A stretch of 64,000 nucleotides of DNA, from positions 186,001-250,000 of the forward strand of contig JAWWUD010000056.1 in assembly GCA_033964015.1 (NCBI GenBank), given 5' to 3'. The DNA is from Scolanthus callimorphus (Eukaryota > Cnidaria > Anthozoa > Actiniaria > Edwardsiidae). Shown here one piece after another: positions 12,801 through 24,800 of this stretch. A program made the translations under genes and the position numbers. The stretch's first letter is position 1, and the number at the start of each line of letters is the position of its first letter. A model generated the notes under the pieces. The model was not told where the DNA came from. It did not search any database and saw nothing but the letters and a program-made list of their open reading frames with translations.

Positions 12801-15800
12801 CCACTTGACATTTCCTGAAGCCAAACTGCGTTTTGGCTTCCGTCAATCAAACCTTTAAGTTAAGTTCACGTATGTCTGGTATGTTTTCATTCAGTTTGGT
12901 TTGCATTTTACAGCGAAACATTGTGTTTAGAAGCCTAGCTAACCCCCATCAGTTCACAAGATCTATCAAAGCCTATTGAAATGACCTAGAGCTATTCACT
13001 CATTGGATTGACGGAAGCCACACCGCGGTTTGTTGGTCGGTGTAGAGTTCGCAGAATTGCGAAAATCGCAGTAACCAACAATGTCTTTCGCGTCGTAGCA
13101 GAGCCTTTGCACCGCTGGGAATTACTGCCGGTCACCCGACATTGTTCGATCAAAATCGCAAAATATCAGACCAATTTTTCAGATATGTCCTGCCAATTTT
13201 CCAGTAGAGACAACCAAGAAAAAGGTTTCAATGGACATATGTCCGATTAGCCTGCTTGCGGCGGTACTGGATGTTTTTATCGCGGTCCGTTCGCTATCGG
13301 GCGCCATGCCGCGCGCCTAAAAATTCCAAGATGGCGCCCGATCATCGAACGGACCGGGTTTTTCCGCGATAAAAACACCCAGTACCGCCTGCAAGCAGGC
13401 TTATGTCCGATAAAGTAAGACAAATTATTTCAGGCTCTGCTTTGAATAAAATGCAAACTGGATTTGTTTTCTCTTCACAGCCTGTCATCTAAACCTCACT
13501 TCTCCTTTCGGTTCTTTCTCTTCGCCTCGTTATCCTGAGAAATACCCCAACAGCCTCCATTGCATGTGGCGCATCATTCGCGCACCTGGTGACGTCATTC
13601 GGCTACGCATCCTGGCCTTCAACCTCCAACACAGTCCCGGGTGCTCCGACGACTCATTATCGATTTACGACGGCGGAACGATCAAGTCACGACTCTTGGG
13701 CCGATGGTGTGGTGACGTGTACCCGAAGTTAATCGAGTCAAGCTCCAACGTTTTGACTTTGTTGTTCAGGTCCAATGAAGTGACAGGACAAAGTGGCTTT
13801 AGTGTTTCTTATAACACTTCTAAAGGTACCTATAGCGAAGCTCCTTAGCAGCTAAAGGCCGCAGAGCGGAGCACCATAGGTATCGCAGGACAAATACAGT
13901 AGCTGAAACTCAGATAAACGATCGAGTTCGTTTTTCATGGTTCAGTGGTATTCCCATGAGTACCGTGGGCGCGCCCGTGCGTGTATGCTTGCCAAACATA
14001 CCACAGGTAACCCTCAAACCGATTCTTATTTTCGCGGGAAAATACTGGGCACCTGTGAAAAAATATGTAACTTGGAGCTCCGCTTTTAGCCAGTGGCTAT
14101 ATATTATAGTGACTCTATATATTAGAGATTTAGAAAGAGGACGTCGTCTTGAGGACATGAACACGTGCGCTCACGAATGTTGAGCGTTAGAAGCTACAGA
14201 CCCCCAAAAATGTACGACTCAACAATGCACGCGCAACCTCATGACAACGTCCTCTACACCACGCATCGTTTGTGAACCTCCCTTTAGTCTAAAGTCTGGT
14301 TCACACAGACATAACAGCATGGCGTTTAATACGCGAATAAAATTCTCCATCTCGAAATCAGTGCATCATACTGTAGAACTGAAACAATGTAACATGCTGC
14401 GTTTAAAATCCTGAGCATTTCTATTATTTTCCCGCACTTCTGTCGTTGTGACAGAATGCCGTTATGTCGTTAGTGTGAACCGGACTTAAAGGCTAGTTCT
14501 CACTGGAACGCAAGCGCAGACGCAAGCGCAAGGATATCAAATTCATTCACTTTTGTGGTACACTAGAACGCAAGCGCAGACGCAAGCGCAGACGCAAGCG
14601 CAAGAAAATCGAGACATTGCGTTCCTTTGCGCTCGCGTCTGGTGTGAATCTAGTGAACGCAAGCGGAAGCAACTAATCAATGTTGATTTTAGGCTTGCGC
14701 TTGCGTCGCTATGATTCACACTTGCCTTGTGCTTCCTCCTGCGCTTGCACTTGCGTTTTAGTGAGAACCAGCCTTAAGACGTGATAAACCTAGACTTGTT
14801 ACCACACTCGTTCCATCAATCATAATTTCCGTCCAAGTTTACCATACAACCATACGAGGTCCCTGATTTGATCTCAGATTCCTCGGAATTTAATCATTCC
14901 ATTTCTTTATCCCATTTCTAGTTTCAAAAGACAGAACAGAAGTCTGCTCTAGAGTGGAAGGTACGGCAATAAAATAACAACGACAACATTCAAAATCTAT
15001 TAATCAATGCAATACAGTAAACACCCGCATAAAAGAACAAGTGGATTAAGAACACTCAGACTGAAATTTGGATACCTTATATATAAGTACACATGCGGCC
15101 TGAAAAATGAAAATTATTCTTGTATAAAAAAAGTGGCTGCTAGTTAGATTCGAGTACAATAATCTACTGTTACACACAGAGTTATACAACAGGTACTGTA
15201 ATGGGGAATTCCAGGGTACATTTAGCAATTGTTTTTATACTTGACTAATTGTTGTTACTAAATGACTGTTACCTACTGCCAATCACATTCTTTATTTGAC
15301 TGTTGGTAGTGTATGCAGTATTTGATGCGTATCAATCTTTCTCTCTTCCGAGTAGAAGCTTGCTTATAGCTTTAAATTCCTTTCAAATGCAGCTCTGATA
15401 GAGAAAAGTGGTAAAGTGGTGCTGGTAGTTGCGATGATGTAGAAGAATTAGCTGACGAGTTACGATATCTATTCTTTCTGTTCATCCCACCACACACAAC
15501 AATAGTATTCTTGGCTTTCACTTGTCACGTGACGAAATTTATTTCTCTAAATTAACTTCTAAACACTAGATGCCTAATAGAATTATAAAGAATATACAAA
15601 GTTATGTTTCCTGGGTACATTTTTGACCGATTGGGCACTTTCCGAGCGAGATATTAGCAAGTGAATGTGCGCCATTTTGTACAGTAATTGTATGGAGCCG
15701 CCATGTTGGAGCCCCAGCAGAGGGGCTCCATAATGGCGGCCAATTAATCGGATCTCCAAAACGATCTTCAATCCAAATTATATGAACAGTATCAGAATGG

Positions 15801-18800
15801 TAAGATATGAACATTTATAACATACTGACGTGCCAAAAAGGTTCCAGTCTTAATTTCTTTTTTTTTTAACATTGATGTTCAGATTGCCCTTCAAGCTGCT
15901 CGTGTTCCTACACTAACTCGGCGAGTAATAAGCGCATTGTGGTTCAAGGTCTCGAGCTCACAGCCATCCCACGCGTCATGCCGCAAGACACTGTTGCACT
16001 GTAAGTTATAATCAAACAGGATAAATCAAAGCACAGTTATTCACTAAGTCGGGGATATGTGTAAACATCGGTTTGGTAATGTTTTGCAAAGTCGTGTACG
16101 CTAATAAATTATAACGCGATCCGTGCTAACACTGGAGTGAGCGAGTGACATTGAGCTCCCACTATAAGTCACGGCTGTGCTTTGCATATCCCGACTTAAA
16201 ACCGGGTGATAACGCGCGGTCTCGCCCACTCTCTTACTTACGGTTTCCTCAGTCAACGTTACGGTTTCCTCAGCCTCAATCATATGATATCTCATGCATC
16301 ATTTTTAGCTCGGCACTGCTGGTCTACGTGAAATAAAATGAGGTCGGCGGTGGTTGCCGAGTGAATGGTCGGAAATGACGTGGATTACAGGAAACTTTTT
16401 CCTTCACTTTTCTGCACTGTTTAATTCACAAGGATCCTAACAATTTACAGACAAAAAATGGCAAATAGTTTGCATGTATTTTCGGATTCGGATTCCTCAC
16501 ATCATTTAAGATTCGTTCGCTTGGATTTTTTTTTTGTGTTACCCCCACATCTCTCTACCCCTTCGAGTAACTTCTATGGTCCGTCATTTTAAGTTTTCCG
16601 ACTGGAAAGTTTTGGTTATTGCTTCTGTTATTTAGTTTTGACTTGCTTTATATTCTATATCAGAATGTTTTCAGGAAACAGAATATCACGAGTTGAGTCC
16701 AACAGTTTCATCAAGATGCCATATCTTCGGTTCATGTACGTATCTCTTATGTTAAATATCAAACACGAGACAGAGTGTTTAATCAGGATTTCCAAACACC
16801 GAGAGGTGGGTTGAAAAAAATAACGAGACAAAGCCGAGTTTTTAATAAACAATAATAAACACTGTCGATCTATGAAAAAATTATAAAAATTATAAAAATG
16901 TACAGGCAAGGGCAACGCGTAAAAAAGGGCTGTATCTTTAAATGCCCGCACTGTCGATTGTTTGTTAGCTTCTCAACGGAATTATTCAATAATGTCGAGA
17001 AAAAGAAGGAATAAAATCCAAATAATCTATGCAGATTAAGACCGCGTATTCAAACCTTCGCGCTTATGATTTCCTTTTCGGGCTTGATTTATTAATGCGC
17101 TTGAGTAAAGACTTCTTCTTTCGGTGTTTTAAACGCTGTTTTTGTTTTGTTTTCTCTATTCCATTCCATTCTAACTCTGGTTTTCGTGCTTTTCTCTTTT
17201 TACAAGTGATCTTAGCCGCAACAACATTATGCGTGTGACTCAGAAAGCATTTCACGACCTCTACTCGCTGAATGCTCTGTAAGTAACATAATATGTAAAT
17301 TACTTTTTAGAGTGTAGACTCCGCCGCACGATTTAAGAAACGGGCCGGGTCTCGAAGACATGCGTGAAAACCGCGTTTACGTAGGCTTCCTGGCTAAACA
17401 TCATTATTAAGCTCGGTGCACACTAGAGACATAACGACATACAACGAAAAAAGCATGGGAAAATAATTGAAATAATCGATATTTTCCATGGATCATCATA
17501 AGACTACTTCACCAAAGCAATCTTATGTTATTGTTTGTGGACTTCAACGTTTCGAAAGCACTAAATTTTGTTCGCGTGATGTTTTCCTTATGTCGCAAGT
17601 GCGCACCAAGCGTTATGGTGTATGCGCTTAAGAATGACTGCGCGCGGAAGCTTCAGATCAATAAGGGCTTATTTACACACGAACGCAAGCGAAAGCGCAG
17701 GATGCAAGTTCAACGCAAGTGTAAACCACAGCGACGCAAGCGCAATCCAAAATCAACATGAATTACTTTGCTTGCGCTTACGTTCACTTGATTTAAACTA
17801 GACACAAGCGCAAGGGAACGCAACGTCAACGATTTTCTTGCGCTTGCGTCTGCGCTTGCGCTTGCATCTGTCCTTGCGTTTGCGCTTGCGTCTGCGTTTG
17901 CGTCTGTGCTTGCGCTTGCGTTTGCGCTTGCATCTGTCCTTGCGTTTGCGCTTGCGTCTGTGCTTGCGTTTGCGCTTGCATCTGTCCTTGCGTTTGCGCT
18001 TGCGTCTGCGCTTGCGTCTGTGCTTGCTTTTGCGCTTGCGTCTGCGTCTGCGCTGACGTCTGCGCTTACGTTCGTGTGTAAAACAGCCCTAATGTTTCAG
18101 ATTCGTTAACGTGCGCGCAACCTCACGACCACGTCCCCTCTACATGTCCCATTTCATAACTCCATAAAAGGAGCATTTAGCGCTAGTAGCACTAGTACCT
18201 TGAGCATGGCTCAGCCGTCAAACCAATTTAAAGCCGCTGTAACAAAGCCAGTGGATATAATAATGTATTTTCCTCTTTTTTTTACAGACGACTTCATTCA
18301 AACTTTCTCACGCAACTGAGGCCTTCGTCATTCGTCAATTTGCCCAAACTCCGAACCCTGTAAGCATTCGACGTGTATTTTTCTCTTTCTCCTGAGTTTT
18401 GGAGTTTACCTTTTTCAATACATTTTTACACTATTAACTGGTGCAGTCACTGCACATTGCTCATTCTGTTTTGTTTAATTTTTTTTAGAGATATGGCAAA
18501 TAACCTTCTCCGAGAAATACCGAATGGTGTCTTCAAAAACACTATAAATTTGCAAGTGTTGTAAGTTTTATTCTTTTACTTGATGTTCTGCTGAAAGCTT
18601 TTTTCAGTTTCATGCCGTCTTTATATCGTTGTTCTATGTTGTCGCTCTTGCACTTACTTTACTTCTCTCTCTCTCATCCTCTTGGGTTTTTTTACTTTCC
18701 CTCTTGTTTTCTTGTTTTTGTTCTTGTTTGTCTTCGGTTTTTCCATGCTCCTGCTCCTCCTCCTCCTCTCGTGCTCTCCCCCATTCTTCTTGCTCTTGCT

Positions 18801-21800
18801 CTTTCTTCTCGCTCTTGCTCTTTCCTCTCGCTCTTTCTTCTCGCTCTTGCTCTTTCCTCTCGCTCTTTCTTCTTGCTCTTGTTCTTTCCTCTCGCTCTTT
18901 CCTCTCGCTCTTGCTCTTTCCTCTCGCTCTTTCTTCTCGCTCTTGCTCTTTCCTCTCGCTCTTGCTCTTTCCTCTCGCTCTTTCTTCTCGCTCTTGCTCT
19001 TTCCTCTCGCTCTTGCTCTTTCCTCTCGCTCTTTCTTCTCGCTCTTGCTCTTTCCTCTCGCTCTTGGGATTGCCACAATAAACGAATCCCATGACCTAAA
19101 TCAACTAACTTATGTTTCTCTGTCAGGAGCTTCCACTCTAACTCTATCCGTAGCGTTGCACACATGGCCTTCGGCTCAGTTACAAACCTAACTCACCTGT
19201 AAGTAAAAATTCATTTCTGAGATCCAAGTAAGAGTTCGGAAAAGCTTGGTGCATTCAGGCCCTCTGTTCTTTTCTACCGCTGCACTAGTTGTTCCTCTTA
19301 TCAGAAGACTTTGCGTTATTGAAGAAAGAGCGGCTAGGCTAACGGTCCGTACTTTCCTTAGTTTAAACTGTTGGGATAGAACAATTTCTCACCTTCGCCA
19401 ACTTTCATAACATTTGAAAGGAAAAGGATGATGGGCCACTGAGAGGGTAATACCATTGTGTCATAGCCATAGCCATACTTATCATCTACTTATGCCAAAT
19501 GATCCTACAATATATCGCATGAAAGAAATTTTGTATTGGGATAACACGAGAATTGCGTCCTTCTTAGTTTCTCCCATGACACACCGCGGCTACAACAAGC
19601 AGTGCAACCTTTTCTGAATTTTCTGAATTAGGTGTATGTTGTACAGAAAAAACTGCATTGCCTTTCTTAAATTAGCCGATGGAAATTTGATGCCTCCTCC
19701 AACTAAGTATTTCTGTCCTAGAAAAGTGCTGATTATTTGGGCTCTTTTTAGCTTCATTTTGTGTCATCACTATATATAATTTCTTCATTCTCCATGCAGG
19801 TATCTTCAGCACAACAAGATAGAGTCTCTTCCAGATAATGTGTTTTGGAACCTGACTAAGCTGCACGTTCTGTACTTGAACGATAACAAGCTGAAGACCT
19901 TGTCCAGGAGACTCTTCCGAGGACTGAGCTCGCTGAGAATTCTGTAAGTCAATGCCACTATTCACGCGTGTGCATGCGGCCTTGGTGGGGTTGCCACAGG
20001 GTGTGGCTTGTGGCGAATTTTGCCCCCGCCAATTTTTACTCTGAATCAAAATACATGTATCGGGTTGGCTGACAAGATAAGAATTCAGTTTGTAATTACA
20101 CATACTCAATGATTGATTGTTGATGATTGATTAAACGACACTCAAGTGGTTATTGAAACCAACACGATCTTATTGTTGATTCAGTGCAAAAGGCCGCGTG
20201 CGCACCCCAAGCATCAAACGATCCAGCATAAAATTTACTTATGGTGCAGTTATATATGCAATGATTTCGCTCTCCCCACGTCGTGCCGATTTCGCTCATT
20301 ATGCGTTATACATAATTGTAAATATTTGTTGTTTTTCAGAAAATTAGAAAACAACAAGATTGGCAATATAGAAGAAAGCACTTTCAACGATCTTGGAAAT
20401 CTCCAAAAGCTGTAAGTGACTTTGCGTACAACATTCATTGACACAACTGCAAAACCATATATACAACAAACCTTGTATACCCTGTTAGCAAAGGCCTCTT
20501 TTCTCTGTATTTCCGAGTCATGATACAGCTCTCGTAAGATGTAAACCCATTGGATTGATACCCTCATTGCATTTTTTATTCATCATTTTATTCACATTTC
20601 ACTTTTTTGCGTGTGTGTGTTTACATCCCAAACAACAATAGAGGGTGCAAAACAATAGAGGGTCATACAATAGAACTAGGAAACAATGGGATGCTTTGTT
20701 CTGCCTATCCAATCACACGATATCCTTACGAGAACTCCTGGTATTTCCCCTTTGGAAAATCCTGGATCCGCCACTGATATTGATACTCCCCTGCATGGTG
20801 ATAAAATATTTCTGTTGCAGCATGGACCGATTTATCTTCTGCTGTTTTTGTTATTGTTGTTGTTTCTGTTTTTATTGTTGTTGTTGTTGCTCAATACACC
20901 CATGCATGGTATATAAATTCTTCTCCACATTTATGTTGTAGCACCTGTCCATGGACCGATTCATCTTCTGCTGCTGTTGTTGTTGTTTCTGTTTTTATTG
21001 TTATTGTTGTTGTTGTTCAACATATCTATACACCCATGCATGGTATATAAAGTCTTCTCCACATTTATGTTGTAGCACCATGGACCGATTCATCTTCTGT
21101 TGTTTTGCCGTCAAGACGCTCCCAAACCTGAGATGCCGCTCACCCGAAAATGCCTTTTCCAGCTGTGATGACTTAATGAAGAACAAAGCTTTACAAGTGC
21201 GTAGTCTAACATATTATATTGAGAGTTTTACTGCGATTTTCATAATTCTGCGAACTCGACACCGAAACAAGCCGCGGTTTGACTTCCATCAATCAAACGA
21301 GTGAACAACTCTGGGTGATTTCACGGAGGCTTTGGTAGATCTTGTGAATTGATAGGGGTTAGCTAGGCTTCAAAACACAATTTTTTACTCGTAAGATGCA
21401 AACCCAACTCACAAAACATGGATGAACTTGACTTAAAAGGTTTGATTGACGGAAGCCAAACGTTTGGCGTTCGGAAATGTCTAGTTGGAGTTCGCAGAAT
21501 TATGAAAACCGCAGTAATTTCCTGTAAAACACAACCATCCATATAATAAATCACACCATTTATTTTCCATTATTTTCTGACCTCTCCCTATAAAGTTTGT
21601 GTCGTCCATATTAGCTGGGTCTTTATCTTCTGTGTCCTTATCTTTTCTTTTCAGGTTTGTATCTGGATCCTTGGACTCCTTGCGCTTGTCGGTAACTGCG
21701 GTGTGGTGATCTGGCGCGTGATCGTCAAAGAGCGCAACAAAGTCCATTCCTTCCTCCTCACAAATCTGGCGGTCGCCGACTGGTTAATGGGCTGCTACCT

Positions 21801-24800
21801 GATAATCATCGCAATCAAAGACCTGGAATGGCGCGGGGAATATTTCAAGCACGACTTATCTTGGCGATCAAGTAAACTTTGCCAATTTTCAGGAGCAATT
21901 TCAATGATCTCAAGTGAAGTTTCCGTCTTGATTCTAACAGTGATCACCGCCGATCGGTTCGCGTGTATCGTATTCGCGTTTAAATTCAAGAGGCTGAAAA
22001 TGAAATCAGCAAGTTACGTTGTGTTGTTTGTCTGGCTCTTCGGCATTGCTGTTTCAGTGTTCCCCATATTTGGGGGTTTTGATTACTTCTACGATCACAG
22101 CTGGCAAGCTGGGTTTTACGGACGCTCAGCTGTGTGTTTACCGTTGCAGCTTTCTCAAGAACGGTATCCCGGCTGGGAATATTCCGTTAGCGTGTTTATA
22201 GTACTAAACGCAGTTGCGTTTACGTTTATTCTTCTCGCCTATGCGGCAATGTTCTGGAAAGTGAGAACAGCGGGAAGATCTGTTCGCTCTACGCGAATTA
22301 GAAACGAATCCTCTGTAGCGAAACGTATGGTGTTCATTATTCTGACTGACTTGTGTTGCTGGATGCCTGTTATTATCATAGGAGTCTTGTCCTTGTTTGG
22401 CCGGTTTGCGGATCCGGAAAAACAGGCTTACGTCTGGATTGCTGTCTTTGTATTGCCGGTTAATTCTTCTATAAATCCTGTTCTGTACACATTTTCCACA
22501 CGCGAGTGGCGAAGAACTTCAGATGCGCAAAGCTACGCGCGGAACTTCATAACAATGACCACTCGCATGCGACAGAGGATATCCATAGCAATCAGGCAAG
22601 GTGAGTAATGATGATTGGTGATGAGGATGGTGATGATGTTGATATTGATGTCAAAGAGCCTGTGTCAGCCGCCATTTTGACAGCATAGCATCATACCAAG
22701 TCGGAGAAAACATCCATTTCCATCGGCTGATTTATTGAATAAAGAGCAATGTTCTAGATTGAATTTGGTAAATCTAAAACTTTGTTTTTAGATGTTTGTT
22801 AAGAGATTTCTACACATAATTCGTCTTCTTATATCGAACGAAAACAATAACAAAGGACTGGTTGACACGTGCTCTTTAATGATGACGATGATGATGAAGA
22901 TGTTCTTGGTGATGATAATAGACTGCTTGCAGTTCCTGGTGGTGATGATATGATGACGGCATAGCAGTCAGGTAATAATGATTGGTGATGATGCAGACGG
23001 TTAAGACGATGATGGTAGCGATTTGTTATGATTAGAGATGTAATTATCAGGGTTCGTACTCGTCCTGGAAATCCTGGAATATCCTGGATTTTCATTTCCT
23101 TCCTGGAAAGTCCTGTAATGTTAAGGAAAATCCTGGAAAAATGTGTCAGTTCCGTGATTTGATGTTCGGCTGCAAATCATCAACACTGTTATCATACTGC
23201 AACAAGAGTGAATAGAAAAAAAAGCATGCAAATTGCCCTAGATCGGCCCAATGCATCCTCGGAGACCCAGGGGATTTTTCCTCTAACGTTCCCCCTGGGT
23301 CTCCGAGGATGGGTCCAATGTAGTAAAAGCAGCTTCCTTTAAAATGTGTATATGTTTTAGAGGGAGGAAAATTTCTACCCCATAAAAACTCCTGGAAAAT
23401 TAACTAAAAACCTCCTGGAAAATCCTGGATTTTTTTTGTTCAGAAAGCGTGCGAACCCTGAATTATGCTGATGATGTTTCTTTGCGGAGATCCTGAATCC
23501 GCCCCTGAAATCTATAAATTATTTTGTTTCCATTTTTGTTTTCAGGGAGTAGGTCTTTACAAGGCGAAAACATGGAAATGGTGCAAGAACAATCGATTAC
23601 TGCTGCCACCACCATGGGCTCCACACATAGTCTTCGTTCAGCCAGGGACTCGCTCGTCGCTGTTACACAAGTTCCGACCATAAGAATAATAGGACCAACT
23701 AATGTATTCCAAGGAGAGTTTTCACCTTCCACTGTAAGTTGAAATGAAATTAGGCCATAGAGTGGATTTTAGATGACCGCCAAAAGTAAGCCAGACTTAG
23801 TCAGCATTTCTATTGGTCGAGAGCAAAGTCTTTCGTCTTTCAGCCAATCAAATTGCGAGGGAAATCAAAACGCGCCAATGCTCACGTCATGACTAAACGC
23901 AAGTCTGACTTACTTCGCCTCCTGATTGGTTTGTTGTTGAATGGCTTCCACTCCTGATTGGCTAGTGGTTTTGTATCTGCGTTTTTTCTCCGACACTCAT
24001 CTGAAAGCCGCTCTGTGAAGTAGTGTCCAAAAGTAAAAGCAAAGTCTGGTTGCATTGGCCTGACAGTTCTAATGGCTAGAAGGTCACAAAAACAATTTTC
24101 ACAAAAAAGTTTATATAATAAACAGAACAATACATGGGCGCTTGGAGATATGAAATTAATCTTCTCGTGTTCGAATAGACCTTTTTCCAAAATGGCCGCC
24201 GCAAATTCACATGTCTTAAAATTAAACTTACTAAAAATCAAATACTGGCACTAGAAAGAGTATCCTCAAATTAGTAATCCTTTAAAATTTCGTTATGCCA
24301 AATGCCATGTCGGCTGAGAAATCAGAGTCTGAAAACTGAAAATTTTACAGAGGTTTGTATGACTGGGGTATGACGCATACCCCCAGTCATACAAACGTCT
24401 GTAAATTTTCAAATTTTCAACTTTCGTTTTCTCGGAAGATATTGGATATAATGCAGCGAAATTTTGTAGTTTTACTAAAGTGATGATGTGTGTTCTAGTG
24501 CTGTGTTCATTTTTAACAAAAATCGATTTGAATTTTCGGCGGCCATTTTGGAAAAAGGTCTATTTTATATCTCAAAATTTAAACACTCGAAGATAAACTC
24601 CATATCCCCGCGCGCCCATGTATTATCCTTTATTTATACCACGCTACAGAAAACACAGCCAATCAGAATGCAGGAATGGCGTTGTATATTCGGCGGTATT
24701 CCTCTCAATCTTCCCATTGTGCACTGTGTTTATGTAAAAGGTTGCCTTTAATTTTCTGTAGCGTGATATAAAATAGTTATACAACGAATTTTCGTGGCAT

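Noticed and set aside
18612..19191. Several overlapping frames of 140-169 codons on both strands
   Set aside because: All cross the CT-rich minisatellite; Leu/Ser/Phe or Arg/Glu/Lys monotony is produced by the repeat.
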